Source: Buddleja alternifolia
Lineage: Eukaryota > Streptophyta > Magnoliopsida > Lamiales > Scrophulariaceae
Length of the DNA stretch: 64,000 bases
NCBI GenBank assembly: GCA_019426215.1
Contig: CM033408.1
Span: 22,884,375 to 22,948,374, forward strand
Reading direction: 5' to 3'
Each line of letters opens with the position of its first letter. The stretch's first letter is position 1. Below are positions 46,212 through 58,146 of the stretch, one piece after another. The notes beneath the pieces were generated by a model. The model saw only the letters and a list, made by a program, of their open reading frames with translations, was not told the DNA's origin and ran no database searches. Made by a program: the position numbers and the translations under genes.

Positions 46212-47221
46212 CTTACCAATTTAAAGAAGACTACAAATCGTAGGTTAATAACGTTGCAGCATGTTTGGCTAGAAGCAAGACACTCTGGCAGCGGGAGCTA
46301 CATCTAGTAATTATACACTGAATAGATACAGGATCGGAGGCAGCATTTGGGGTTCGGGGGTGAATACGAAAATAAGGGGGAAAAACTTTATATTTTCAGT
46401 TTTTTGGGGGGGATAATTTCATAAACAAATAAGATTTTAGGGGTAAATTATTTTTGTCTCAAACTTGAGAGGAGGGCAGGTACCCCCGTTAGACCCTAGC
46501 TTCATCTCTAAATAAATAGATGTAGGACAAAAAATCTTAATTTTTCGGAAAAGTGGTAAAATATAAATAAAATGCTTATTATACATTCAGTCATCCAATA
46601 TGTATTCAACATGCGTAACATATAATAAGCTTTTCCTTTCTTATCGCATCTCTAACCTAAGATTGAGCTTTGTGTTTGTATGTAATTTATTATTTGCAAT
46701 GATCTATTTTGTCCTCCTAGATTTTCCTATTTTGCTAAGTGTTATAGGATATTTTTTATCAATCAAAATTCATTTATTCCGCAAAACTAAAATTATTGTT
46801 ATGTCCTGTCCGCATCAACTTATTTTTACTAAAACAGAGTTGGAATGATCTACAATATTTTCACACTTCTAAAATTTAGCAGATGATGAGTGGAGATTAA
46901 GGTAGCATATGATTGTCAAACATTTTCAGTGCGACTAACGTTGACTAAACGTGTGCTTGATTGTGGGATTATGATATTTCATTTAGAAAAAGGCATCATA
47001 TCAAACCATAATCATTAAATAACAAAAATTTCTAAAAATCTCACATTCAAACACACATTACTCCAAGTTTTCTCTTTTTCTAATTTTTTTTTTCTTACTT
47101 GTGATCTACGAATAAAATGAATCGAGACAAATCTACGAAATAAAATGAAACGAGACAAAACGTCAACCTTCTGCCAGTAAGATTTTGATTTTTAAAGTCT
47201 TGTGAATTCATGAGAAAATGT
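46212..47221. other. Spacer, no gene recognised
   Basis: A patch at about 46330-46510 has G-rich runs and words typical of degraded plant retroelement ends (GGGTTCGGGGGTGAATACG, TACCCCCGTTAGACCC), similar in style to 10590-10720. No gene is visible. A (TA)n(CA)n tract at 47222-47244 marks the border with the LINE. Confidence 0.4.
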
Positions 47222-48298
47222 GTATATATATATATACACACACAAGAAAAGTTGATCTTATGAAAGCATACGACTCGTTGGAATGGGATTTTATTTTGCG
47301 AACTTTAGAGTATATGAATTTTCATCCTCGATTTGTCAATTGGGTTGGGGCTTCTATAACCTCGCTAGCTTTCTCTATAAATATTAACGGGTCGGCTAAA
47401 GGATACTTTAAAGGAGAGAGAGGCTTGCGACAAGGAAATCTGATTTCTCCATACCTTTCTGTGCTTGTTAAGGAGGTTTTGCATGGAATTCTTGATGCTA
47501 TGATTAGGGAGTCTTCGGAATTTAAATTTCACTGGCTATGTTCTAGAACTCATTTATTCATGCTTTCGTTTGCTGATGATTTGCTATTATTTTGTAGGAC
47601 TTCAAGCTAATCCAAATAAAAGTAGCTGCTTCATCTCGGCGAAGGCGAAGGCTAATGAAGGTGTTCTTCAAGCAGTGTATGGATATCCAGTGGGTTCCCT
47701 TCCGTTGAAATATCTAGGAGTGCTGTTAATCACTTCTAAGTTATCTAGAGCGGATTGTGCTCCGCTTATCATAAAAATTAAGTCAAGGATTGATTCATGG
47801 ACTAGTAGGAGCTTATCATACGCCGGAAGAGTTCAACTGATTAAAACGGTTCTTGCGACTCTTCATATATATTGGTCAAGAATTTTCATGCTGCCAAAAG
47901 GAATTCTTCATGATATTGAGAAAATTATGTGGAAATTTCTATGGCGTGGACATCAGGATAAGGGATATTCCAAGGTCTCTTGGAAGGAAGTTTGTATGCC
48001 GGTGAACGAGGGTGGTCGGGGAATTATTTCCCTTGAATCTTCTAACTTTGCGTTAATGTTTCGACATGTATGGGTTGTTGCTACTCATGATGAAAAATCT
48101 ATTTTGGTTGATTGGATTTACGCAAATAAACTTCGTTCTAAATCTTTCTGGAGCATTAAGATTGTTAATTCTAGTTCGTGGAGTTGGCGTCAAATTTTTA
48201 AACTTAGATGTATGACGAAATCTCTGTTGCAATTCAAGATCGGTAATGGGAATCGGATTTCTCTTTGGCATGACCCTTGGCATGAACTGGAGTATTAA
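47218..48298 (+). pseudogene. LINE reverse transcriptase fragment
   Basis: Two overlapping frames, 47218-47610 and 47570-48298, carry the RT palm and the region after it. The shift between them coincides with an internal deletion immediately downstream of the FADD box. The second frame ends at 48296-48298, inside the C-terminal region, by a TAA. Confidence 0.85.
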
Positions 48299-49800
48299 TT
48301 AATATATATCCTAAAGGTCCGGTTGTCACGGGGATTGATAGGGATGCTTCATTGTCAAGTGTGATATTGGCATCGCTTAATATTATGGAATTTGTCCCAG
48401 TTATTCATTCTAACCAAGAGGACGTCATTTTATGGGGGCCTTCGGCTACTGGCAGGTTCTCTTCAGAGTCGGCAAGGGATGCAATCAGTACCATGAGCCG
48501 AAAAAAGAATGGACAAATCTCTTAAGCGGTCCAGGTAAGATACCTAAGAATAATTTAATTTTACGGTTAGCTGTCCGTTAGGGGTGTAAATGAGTCGAGC
48601 TGAGCCGAACGAGTTGTTGTTCAAGTTTATTTGAATTACAATCGAGCTTCAAAATTTATGTTTGAGCTTGTTTGATTGTTAATCTAGTCGAGCTCAAACG
48701 AGCTTTAATCGAGCCGAACACAAATCGAGCTCGAATAGTTTGGCTTTTGTACATGTTTTTATCAATTTTTATTAATCGAGCCAAGCTTCAAAACTTATCA
48801 AACATAAAAAAATTGTTCAAGTTTGGTTTGATACGCTGACGAAACGAGCTCAAACGAGCTTTTAGCGAACAAGCTCGAGTCGAGTATCAAGTAGTTTGGT
48901 TCGTCTTTCAACCCTACTGTATGTGAGCGTCCATCGACTTTAGATAAACCATGGATAGGAGGTTCGAATTGTTATTGTGTTCTTTGCCCTTTTCATTATG
49001 TTGAAACTCATGATCATTTATTTTTTGAATGCTTTTACACTTTACATTGTTTGTCTATTCTTAAGAATCAGGTTAAATTTGTGTGGCCATCCGGGACATG
49101 GAGTAACGGGTTAAGTATAGTTGCACGGAAGTGGAGAGGAAAACATCTAATTAATGTTTAGTATCGTATTCTTCTTGCGGCTTTGGTGTATGGTATATGG
49201 AAAGAAAGAAACTCCAGAATATTTAAGAATAGGTCGACAATTCCATCTATAGTAGCTTTTCAAGCTCTAGATTTGGTTCGAAACAGGCTTATATCACTCA
49301 AAGCTAAAGAGTCTTTGCAATTTGTAGTGCTTAAAAGAATTTGGAGAATAGTATGGTAGGGTTTTAGGTTGTTAGTATGGTTTGTTATTTTGTGGTTAGA
49401 TGTGAGGTTGAAGCATGTATAACTACCATTAAGTTTGAAGATAAAAGTAACAGCAAAGTGCGAGCATAATGACCTTTGTATTATCTAAGCCTATTATACT
49501 CGAGTAAAGGTCTGTAGGGGTGTCTTAACACCTGAGGTCTCCAAACCGTTTGGTTAGAGAACCATCGACTAGAGCTCGGTACAACGGTATATTACTCGGC
49601 TTATTGGTGAATACATTGCACTGGTTATAGGGTTCTCACTCTGATTCGGTATTTTTGTCTTTTAATGAAATTATAGGATCCCTTCTTGGTTGTATCTAGT
49701 CGTTGTTGGCTAGCTGATTGTGGTAAAGTTTTCGCCTTGTGCACCCCTCTCTACAGTTTAATTTTTTTAATGAAGTTGATTTTTCCAAAAAAAAAAAGAA
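47248..49800 (+). mobile_element. Broken, 5'-truncated LINE (copy 1)
   Basis: The sequence begins inside the reverse transcriptase (KVDLMKAYDSLEWDF), continues through GLRQGNLISPYLS and FADDLLLF (about 47568-47591), and loses some tens of residues right after it. It then carries the thumb and C-terminal region and zf-RVT cysteines near 48970-49040, and ends in an A-rich tail at about 49786-49800. A hAT MITE interrupts it at 48579-48916, and a 36-bp gap relative to copy 2 lies near 48366. It is not closely related to the intron-27 LINE. Confidence 0.85.
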
Positions 49801-50583
49801 AAGGGATGAATTGACTTTGTTTAATTCACATTTTTACAATGTGGGTATAAAAAGGAAAATTTGCCATTTAGACAATGTGGATCAAACCTCTCCACGCACC
49901 ACAAAGGTGTACGTATATATCAGTCCAAAACTTCTTATCAAAAATAATAAAAACAGAAGAAAGGCCAGAAGTGATGGAAAGTGCCATGAAAACAACCACA
50001 TGCTTTTCCTATTTTGTGCATTATACTACACCCACTAATCATTGCTCACAACGATACCAAATTAGATTGGCCCATCACTAAGCCTAGCTACACTACTTTT
50101 TTGCTCTAATATTAATTTTTTTTTTTCTTTCCCTTGATCAACTTGCGAATTTTATATTTAAGAAAATTGATTGTGGCTAAATATAAATGTATTTAGTATA
50201 TTTGCCTTGCTACTTGCCTAACACGATAAGGAGACATGAAATTACTATATATGTTTATTTATTTTCTTCTTACCATATGTTTATGATATATTATGTATTT
50301 TCCAGGTCTTCCTACTTTAAAAGGTTAATTACATGAATTTAAATGATAGTTGAAAAACAATGAGAGTTTAAATACATATTCTTTTTCTCCTCTAAGAGCT
50401 ATAAATTTGTTGTATTATTACTTCAAGTGAAATGGTATCTTTGTAAAACAAATGTAGCAAATATTGCTTTTAAATGAAGTGATTACATCATTACATCACA
50501 TCAGAATATTAAATAATGAATTAAGATGTATCAACAATGAACTATAATACAAATAGAGAAACACTCAGATATTCGTATTGCAA
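48276..50583 (+). repeat. Segmental duplication, copy 1 (partner 59291-60997)
   Basis: High-identity match to 59291-60997, covering the LINE 3' region, its A-rich tail and about 780 bp of non-LINE DNA beyond it. Copy 1 has the hAT MITE and lacks 36 bp. Copy 2 lacks about 320 bp corresponding to 50191-50513. Because the match runs past the LINE tail, the two were made by DNA duplication, not by two retrotranspositions. Confidence 0.9.
48571..48924. mobile_element. hAT-type MITE inserted in LINE copy 1
   Basis: The element 48579-48916 has ends TAGGGGTG and CAACCCTA and is flanked by eight-base copies CTGTCCGT and CTGTATGT (6 of 8 identical). Copy 2 of the LINE segment has the uninterrupted site near 59627, which confirms both ends. 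The interior carries many AGCTCGA/TCGAGC words in both orientations. A 338-bp body, 8-bp duplication and TAGGG ends fit a hAT MITE. Confidence 0.92.
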
Positions 50584-50789
50584 TTTTACACACTAACGTC
50601 ACGTCATCCTCGAATTTGACTATAAATTTTAAAATATTAATCCTTTAATTTTTATACAGCATCACATGTGAAAACATGCGAAAGAATATAAACATTCAAT
50701 TTAGGACGAATGTATAAAATAAAGGAGAATAAAAAACAACAGAAAAATACTAAAATAATTTCCCTAAAGGATTTTAGCGCTCTCTCTCT

Positions 50790-51270
50790 CTCCTTTCTGA
50801 AAACACTTGTCGTCTTTTTCTTATCTTCTTCTCCGTCGATGATGACTTGGTGAATCAATTACCTCCATCACTACTGTGGCCACCACCACCGTCGGCGAGC
50901 TAGGTTGGTGCACTCCTTCAAGTTGTGCATCCCAACTTCAAATCAGACGAGACGGATATGAATCTGACGAAATTAAGACAAGTGATACATTAGATTTTAT
51001 ATAGTTTTTTTTTTCATATTTAGTTTAGTATTTTATTTTTTCTCTAGAATGAGAGTTTATTTTCTCCCTTGAATGAGTGTTTCATCTTTTTTGAATAAAA
51101 ATGTCGTCTTTTTGCAAACAAGTTTTCATATGCTCGTTTGTTATTTTTTGAGATTTGTCATCTTGAAAAAATTTGATAATTGGTGATTCAATTGTTCTCA
51201 ATGATATTGATAGGCACAGTTTACATTGTAATATTCTTGACATTGTAAAATTTTTACTAAATGAGAGAAA
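50790..51270. repeat. Diverged repeat homologous to the interior of the 42.3-43.4 kb element
   Basis: The stretch from CCGTCGATGATGACTTGGTG through AATGAGAGTTT and TTGAATAAAAATGTCGTC follows the same order as 42715-43190, with roughly 70-75% identity. It lacks the GACACG ends, so it is either another fragment of the same repeat family or a related parent sequence. Confidence 0.6.
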
Positions 51271-51539
51271 ATTCACCCATTTTTCATAAAAAAAAAGAAA
51301 AAGAAAGAAAGAGTAAAACAGTATTAATACGGATGCATATTTTTCGGTTTTTTGTGCGACTACGAGGTGACATAAATGCAAACAAGGCAGTTGCGTTTCT
51401 TTTTCTGTGTCTTGAAATTGAATGATTATATGTGTATTACAAACAAAACAAGACACAAATGCCAGTATGCCACCAAGGCACAACGTACTCCTAAATACAT
51501 GTTATAATGATTTTCCCACTTTTGGATGAAATTTTTTTG

Positions 51540-51685
51540 TATAAACCGGGTCTTGGGCTCCACTTATAGACCTTGTGGATGTGATTAATCCACATCATTT
51601 ATTTTTTAAGTTAAAAAAATAAAATAAGTGATGTGGATTAATTACAGCAACAAGGTGTACAGGTGGGTCGAAAACTCGGTGTATA
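51540..51685. mobile_element. Foldback MITE
   Basis: Almost the whole 146 bp is an inverted repeat. The outer arms (GTATAAACCGGG versus CTATACACCGAG inverted) are imperfect; the inner arms 51584-51597 and 51629-51642 are perfect (14 bp) around an AT-rich loop. It has no coding capacity. Confidence 0.65.
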
Positions 51686-54223
51686 GCAGTGTTTTCCCTT
51701 TTGGATGTGAGAGTTTGTTTTCATTCTAATAGAACTAAATCTTGTTTTGATAATTAACTCTTTTGGGAGGTAAATTGTAAATGAATTGTGATGGAGTAAT
51801 ATAATATGTAAGCTCGATTGAGACCAAAAGAACTGGTAAATAAAAATGATTTTGGTTTTCTTAAATATAATACAAATAAATGTGAAATAAACAAATTTAA
51901 GTAAAAAATTAAATAAACGTGCTCCTAAATCCTAATTCACATTATCCGTTTGGTTGTTAACTACATTAATGGTGCGAGAAACATTACAACATAAATCAAT
52001 ATTGGTGATGATAACAAAGTTGTTAGTAATATGCCAAATGATTACTATTCTTGTTTTGTCAAAGTAATATCTTTCACAAATTTAAGATATTACAAATTTA
52101 ATAATTATAGGAATGCTGTAAAACGTTATCATTATTGATAATTAGTGAAAACATAAATATGATCACTAAGTTCTGTGACAATTTTCATTGTTATTAAGTT
52201 CTTTAATCACTTAACGGCAATAGTTTTGAATTGTACGTAATACAGTTTCTTTTTGCTAGTAATTAGCAGCAATGACAACTTTTATATAATTATTAAATAT
52301 TTTAAAATATTATAGTGAAAATAAAAAATCTTTGACTTAAAATATGTATTACTTGGCAACTTCAGTGTCATCAATTGATATATAGTCTATAATATCCTCT
52401 TTTGTAAATTGAATTATGAACAATAAAAATTGTTAGAGTTTGTATAAAATGCACATTGCCAAATGACATTTTCTTACGGATTTTGAATTTCTCGGTGTAA
52501 TTATACTCAATTGTCAAAAATCGAACTTATTTGTACTCAAATTGCCAACACTCTCCTTTTTTGGATGAAAACAACGCACACTCCGTTTTAGTGTACTAAA
52601 AATACAATTGCCCCTCATGAAAACTCCTCCACGCAACCTCCCATTGAGCAAAGTAATACACAACAACTAACTGAAGTTTAAGTTTAATTAATGACCATTT
52701 GTTTGAGTTTTTCTCTAGCTTTATAATCAAGAAAGTTTGGGGGGGGGGGGGGGGGGGGGGGGGGGTCAACTAACATGCCTAATCATAATGTCTATTGCCT
52801 TTGCACCTTTGCAAGCCATTCTAATTTGGATGCATGTGCATGTGATTTTGGAGGAAAGGTCCAAGAAAAATGTACTAGTTAATTTCTTTCAATTTTGGCT
52901 AGTTCAGTTTTATGTTCAAATTTTGATTTTGGCAACCAGGAACATTTTAGATAAATTGCATGTTTACTCGTAATTTCGACGTTAAGAAAATCATAAGCCT
53001 AATAAATATTTGTACCATGTATATAACTTATCTTAATATTTCAAAATATAAAATCTTTTAATGTAAAACTCATTGAAAACATGGAATTAATGTGGACCGT
53101 ATCACAGGACATGCAAAATCTCGTCTTGGCCTAATTTTAGGCAAGTTAGAAAAGGAAAAACAGAAACTAATAAAATTAAACTAAACTACAATTTTGTATT
53201 ATATGAAGTGAAGAAAATATTGTATTTTTCTCACAACCAATATTGTATCATATTGAAGTTTAGTTGTTACGCATTTAGATGGTTTGTTTTTTTCCGTTTT
53301 GCTAAACGCAATGAATATTTATTCATCAATGAAATCAACCAAGAGAAATGACAAAGCAACTTTGGGAGAATCCAAATTTGAACATCTCAATGTTATTAAG
53401 TCACAAGTAAAGTTAATGCCTCATATTTAAGTAGGCTGCGGTTAGACTTTCAATTAGCACTTGCTATTACTTCAATTAACAACAAAGATAAGATTACATA
53501 TCTTTACATTAATTCAAGCACCCATTACGTAGTTCTGAATCAAGTGTATAAAAAGAGAAAAATACTATATATAGTTATGATATGAAGTTACAACTTACAA
53601 CACCATAAAGAGAGAAAACGAAATATGATTTCCTAGCATATTTAGTTCTATTTTTAAGCAAATTAAAATCAATATTGATGGAAAATCATTGCATATTGAA
53701 AATAAGTTTTATATACAACTACCATCTTTTCATTTTGACAATCGGGTCGAAATTTCTCTAAAAAGACCGTTTTTGTTAAATTGCGCGAATATATTAATAT
53801 ATCAAAAACTAATTAAAAGTATGAGATATAATACACACGTATCCGAAAAATTATTGTAAAAGTAGATTATTACTCATACTTGTTACAAAATTATTATCAT
53901 ATTGGAATTCAAAACCTTTTAGTTATGGACAAAGATTGATTTTAAGTGGTAGAAAAATTATGAAGTGCATATACCACCCTGTACTATTATGAAACTTACT
54001 AGTAATTACTAATTGATCACTTGAAAAGAAAGATTAATATGTATATATATTATAATATAAAAATAATAACACTTCAAATTCAAAATAAAATTTTGGAATA
54101 TTAGATTAAAAAATAGTAAGGTGAAATATTATAGAACACTTATGAAATCAAATCATACACGCATAAAAGAGAAAACATTTTAGTTAGGATTGTCACGAAA
54201 CTAAAAAAAACAAAAAAAATAAT
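51686..54223. other. AT-rich spacer containing a G27 run
   Basis: No gene is recognised. Apart from the homopolymer at 52739-52765, the region is AT-rich with no mobile-element ends that I could pair. Confidence 0.45.
52739..52765 (+). repeat. Uninterrupted G27 homopolymer
   Basis: A single run of 27 G in an otherwise AT-rich spacer. Such a tract can form G-quadruplexes and is also a common place for sequencing length error. Confidence 0.9.
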
Positions 54224-54491
54224 CCAAAAAAGTCTAATTTTTTTTGGATGACGAGGAAAACCCGCAGCCGCTACCCTTAGCGTGCGCACTGGGTAAACCC
54301 TACTCCAGTGTAAAAGCCTGCAAACCATACAAGAGAGATAAGCCAGCTTAAGTTGCTCATAACTGACAGAATCACAACAGAGGAGGCCAATAGATATTCG
54401 TTCAATGGGAATTGACCTGTGCCCTAAGGCACAAAGGCTCAACTGCCCGACCAACTTCGCTGGAGGTTGTCCCCTCCAAAAAGGTCTAATT
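54224..54491 (-). mobile_element. tRNA-related SINE, minus strand
   Basis: Flanking copies CCAAAAAAGTCTAATT (54224-54239) and CCAAAAAGGTCTAATT (54476-54491) match at 15 of 16. The left side has a T run (the A-tail of a minus-strand insert). On the minus strand an A-box-like AGTTGGTCGGGCAGTTGAG and a B-box-like GGTCAATTCCC lie near the 5' end, and the tail half has GGTAGCGGCTGCGGGTTTTC. It shares this tail with the next SINE. Confidence 0.85.
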
Positions 54492-54597
54492 GGACCACAT
54501 TGCATCACTTGTTTCAATTTTCCTCGAGTACTTGGTTTTAATTTTGAGTTTTTGGGGATAAACTCATAATTGGACATTTAATTTATGAATTAGTTAC

Positions 54598-54839
54598 CCA
54601 CTCAACATTTTTTTTGGTTTCCAAGGGAACCCGCAACCGCTACCCGAAGGTGCACTTTGGATAAACTCCGCCCTCATGGAATAGCCGCAAACCACATGAA
54701 GGGGTTAAACCGCACTAGAAAAACCTTGTGCGACGGGCTCATATCGCAAGAGTGAATTGATCCCGGGTTGTCTTGGTAGGAAATAACCTACCAAATCAGC
54801 TCGGTCAACTCGGGACCACTCAACATTTTAAAGTCTGCA
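54598..54839 (-). mobile_element. tRNA-related SINE of the same family, minus strand
   Basis: A perfect duplication CCACTCAACATTTT (54598-54611, 54826-54839) flanks the insert. On the minus strand it reads TTGACCGAGCTGATTTGGTAGG (A-box region), GGGATCAATTCAC (B-box region), then GGTAGCGGTTGCGGGTTCCC and an A8 tail. The overall layout resembles Au-type plant SINEs; the family name is inference. Confidence 0.87.
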
Positions 54840-55856
54840 ATTGCTCTTTCTAAATAAATCATGTGACTTATTACCCTTGCAAGAATACTAAAATGCCCTC
54901 AATCAAACACTAAAATTACAACCTTACACCTTTCCTCCATTTATCGTTGTTGTGTGACCTCTCTCCGGCCCTTTCTTCTCTCTACTCTCTGCCCTTTGTC
55001 CTCTGCTCTCCACAACCATTTTCAACTCTCAACAATTTGTAGTCATTTTCAGCAAAATATCAAAGCTTCCTATTTTGAAGAAAATCTCTTTATAATTCTT
55101 CTTATGCAACAACCACCTATATCATTGTTTTCTACATAATATGAAAATATAATAACACAAAAAAAAATTAATAAAGTGTTGGGTATTCTAAAAATGTAAC
55201 ATACTTGGGGACTTGTACAAGGTTTTGGGATGACTTACAATATCATATGTATAGGTGATTGTCTCTACATATATAAATATACATATGAGCTAGAGGGCTA
55301 ATTCCCGAGTTAGAGATCACCCGGAATCCCAGCCTCGGTAGACCGAGTATCATCCAAAAGGGTAGAAGGGGTAATTGCAATTGTAAATGCAAAAGAGTAG
55401 AGGGGGGTGTAAAGTAAAGAGGGAAAAAGAAAAAGTGTGAGATGCACCAATAAAAGGAAGACACGTGGGTGTCGTTTCACATTTCATGTCCATTACTACA
55501 ACACCCCCACCACTAGTACTCCACTACTTCTCATTTCCATTTCCAATCACAAATAAGCTCTCTCCCCTTCACAATCCCATCGTCTCCATTCTCTTCTTTC
55601 CTCCCTATACCTATACATACATATACATACACATAACATAAGCAAACGCCGCCTCCTCTATTTAATCCCCCCAACAATTCACATAATCTGCCATCGCCAT
55701 CATCTCCACACTACCACGATTTGATTTCCTTCACTTATCAACAAAAGGTACGTTTCTTTTCCGATCAAACCTATACATACATATATACATACACTGATTT
55801 TATTTTGTTGATATTCGATACCAGAATTCAATCGAAGCATAAAACAACAATCAATC
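54840..55856 (+). promoter_or_regulatory. Upstream region and probable leader of the bHLH gene
   Basis: From about 55500 to 55856 the DNA is C/T-rich with few G (CTCTCTCC, CCTCCTCTATTTAATCCCC), as in many plant leaders. A TATTTAAT word near 55659 is a TATA candidate about 200 bp before the start codon. TATACATACATA-type repeats occur at 55607-55633 and 55770-55791. No uninterrupted protein frame is supported here. Confidence 0.35.
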
Positions 55857-56456
55857 ATGGCGGAGGAGCCTTCAACAATATCAAATCCTGAAACGAACAC
55901 GAATCCACCACGCAAAAAGCGAAGAAAAATTGGATCTGAATCCTCGATTCAATCTCAATCAAACCAAAACCTAACCAGATGGAGAACCGAATCGGAGAAA
56001 CAGATCTACTCATCAAACTTAATCGACGCACTGTGCCACCTCCGCCGCCCTAACTCCGCCGCCGCCACCGGCCGCGCCGTCCGCGACGCCGCCGATCGAG
56101 TTCTCGCCGCGTCTGCCAAGGGCAAAACTCGCTGGAGCCGAGCCATGATGACTCGCCGGCTCAGTCTCCGGCTCGCTCAGATCAACAAGAAACACAAGAG
56201 AGCCGTTAAACCGGTCGCCGGGTATAAAAACCGACCGGTTCAGAAGAAACCGCCGGTTTTGCAGAGGAAAATGCGAGTCTTGAGCCGGTTGGTTCCCGGC
56301 TGCCGCAAGATATCGCTGCCGAGCCTTCTAGAAGAAACGACTGATTATATTGCGGCTTTGGAAATGCAAGTCAAAGCTATGACTTTTCTCACTCAGCTCC
56401 TTAACGGCGGCGGCGGCGCGTTAACCGATCGCGACCAGTATATGAATTCGTCGTAG
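55857..56456 (+). CDS. Atypical bHLH transcription regulator, AIF/IBH1-like (bHLH147-150 type)
   Basis: A single-exon frame of 199 residues. The N-terminal part has a basic cluster (PRKKRRK, 18-24) and an ERT-like stretch RWRTESEKQIYSSNLIDAL. The centre is Ala/Arg-rich (RAVRDAADRVLAASAKGKTRWSRA). The C-terminal half has a helix-loop-helix: RKMRVLSRLVPGCRKISLPS then LEETTDYIAALEMQVKAMT. The usual DNA-contacting H-E-R basic residues before helix 1 are missing, so it is a non-DNA-binding bHLH. Related Arabidopsis proteins (AIF1-4, IBH1) heterodimerise with growth-promoting HLH/bHLH proteins and dampen brassinosteroid-driven elongation; that role here is inferred. The frame is GC-rich against AT-rich flanks. 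The ATG at 55857 opens MAEEPST and fits the family start. Confidence 0.88.
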   Translation: MAEEPSTISNPETNTNPPRKKRRKIGSESSIQSQSNQNLTRWRTESEKQIYSSNLIDALCHLRRPNSAAATGRAVRDAADRVLAASAKGKTRWSRAMMTRRLSLRLAQINKKHKRAVKPVAGYKNRPVQKKPPVLQRKMRVLSRLVPGCRKISLPSLLEETTDYIAALEMQVKAMTFLTQLLNGGGGALTDRDQYMNSS

Positions 56457-57006
56457 TAGGTGTTAATTTAATTTTTGGGTTTTATATTTTTTTCATTTAA
56501 ATGCTTATTATTATGTTAATTATTGGGAAGGTCAATTGATTCGTGTGTACATTTTCTTGCATTAGCTTAGCAGCCACAATATCTCTCTCTCTCACCTTTT
56601 TTTTTATTATTGTTTTGGATTTCTTTCTTTGACATTATTTTTATTTATTTATTCATTGATTTGATGAATTCAAAAATGCCAACTAATATGTTGTTTTTAT
56701 TTATAATTTTGAGCCCATTTTTTATTCCCGCCAGTTGTTATGATATGATAATGGTTCTTATTTTTTATTTTGGTGTTTCTTGTTTAATGCTTTATTAGGT
56801 GACATTATTGTATATTTTACACCAATTTTTTTGGGCTATTGACGGGTGATACTTGGGGGCCTCTCAGCGATCCCACCACACATGTATTGTACATGTACGG
56901 GATGTACTGGGATCTACCTTCACATATAAAGATCATTCCAAGGGTCCAATTCAATTCTTGAGAGAGTATGATATATTTTTGATGCAGTAGTTGATTATCT
57001 CTCTAT
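56457..57006. other. bHLH 3' flank
   Basis: T-rich sequence after the stop, consistent with a 3' untranslated region; no other gene is seen. Confidence 0.4.
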
Positions 57007-57433
57007 CATTGTTTTGAAAATCGGACCGAACAGTGAATTGGAAAAGTGATCGGGTCACCAGTTCAACCGTTGGGTCAACTGGGGTCGAACCGGTGATGTC
57101 ATAATTATGTAATAAATAATAATTAATATACTATTAAATATATAAAATATGAAAAAAAATAATATGTATTTCCTATATTTTGGGGGTCAATTGCATATTT
57201 TTAGATTTTAAAAGGATCAATTTCAGATTTTTAGAATTTAAAAAGTTGAATTTCATTATTTTCAAAAGGTTTAACCAGTTTTGACCGATTATGACCGGTT
57301 GAACCGCAGTTCTACCCTGTTGTGACCGATTTTGACCCCTGAACGGTTTTTTCGCATAACCGAACCGGTTTGATGCCCGATTTGGGTTTTGAGCGATCGG
57401 ACCGGCCGGTCCGATCCGGTTTACAAAACATTG
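57007..57433. mobile_element. TIR MITE with CCGGTT-rich arms (hAT-like)
   Basis: The ends CATTGTTTTGAAAATCGGACCG and, inverted, CAATGTTTTGTAAACCGGATCGG pair with each other. The subterminal parts repeat GACCGG/CCGGTT and GGGTC words. The flanks CTCTCTAT and TCTCATAG are only loosely alike, so the 8-bp duplication is unproven. It is non-coding. Confidence 0.7.
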
Positions 57434-58146
57434 TCTCATAGAAAAGAATGAAGTTTTGAAATATATGGACAAATGTTCAAAATGGGTAAATTCAAGGTTT
57501 CAAAAATTTGAAGTCTCAAGTCAAGTCGTATGGAAATAGCCATATGAAGTGTTTGCAAACTCTAAACAAAATCACTTTTGAACTTTTAGTTAAAAATAAG
57601 CAATTTTGCAGTGTTTACAAATTTTACTTTTGTTTTTTATTCTCTAAAATTAAGTGCCCACAAGTCAAAAATTTCAAGTTGGGTAGGGGTGCTTCTAGGT
57701 GGTTTTAAAATTCTTGCAATTAAAATAAATTTTTTATGATAATTTTATTCTTGAAAATATTATATTTTTTTGAAAGAAGCTAATTTATAATTTTTTCTAT
57801 TTGCAAACACCTTTTACAATTTTTTTTTACTTTCTGCTTGTGTCTGCAAATATTATTTATTTTTGTTTCTCAAGCGATTCTGTTTATTTTTCACTTAAAA
57901 CCACTTATCCATAAGTAATAGAGTTTGCAAATACTTCCATAAACGTGTGTTTTTATGAGTGTTGCGTTCTTGGGTCAAACCTATTGAAAATTTGTGTAGT
58001 TATTTATGTTGATAGTAGTTAATAGTCGACTTATTTGTTAGTTGTGTTTTCATTGAGAACATATTATTTAGATGGTATTACGATGAAGGACCAGTATCAT
58101 TTAGAGTTCTTGGTTTTTCACTTTGTTAGGGCCATATTAGATATGT
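57434..58146. other. Spacer, no gene recognised
   Basis: AT-rich DNA without supported open frames or paired repeats. Confidence 0.4.

Noticed and set aside
49739..50081. Open frames of 68-99 codons conserved at 60429-60834
   Set aside because: They lie in DNA that is simply duplicated. Their similarity follows from the DNA copy, they start in the LINE tail, and amino-acid differences are as frequent as expected without selection.
54140..54577. 145-codon minus-strand open frame
   Set aside because: It runs across a SINE and both its flanks, so it is a chance frame in a recent insertion.
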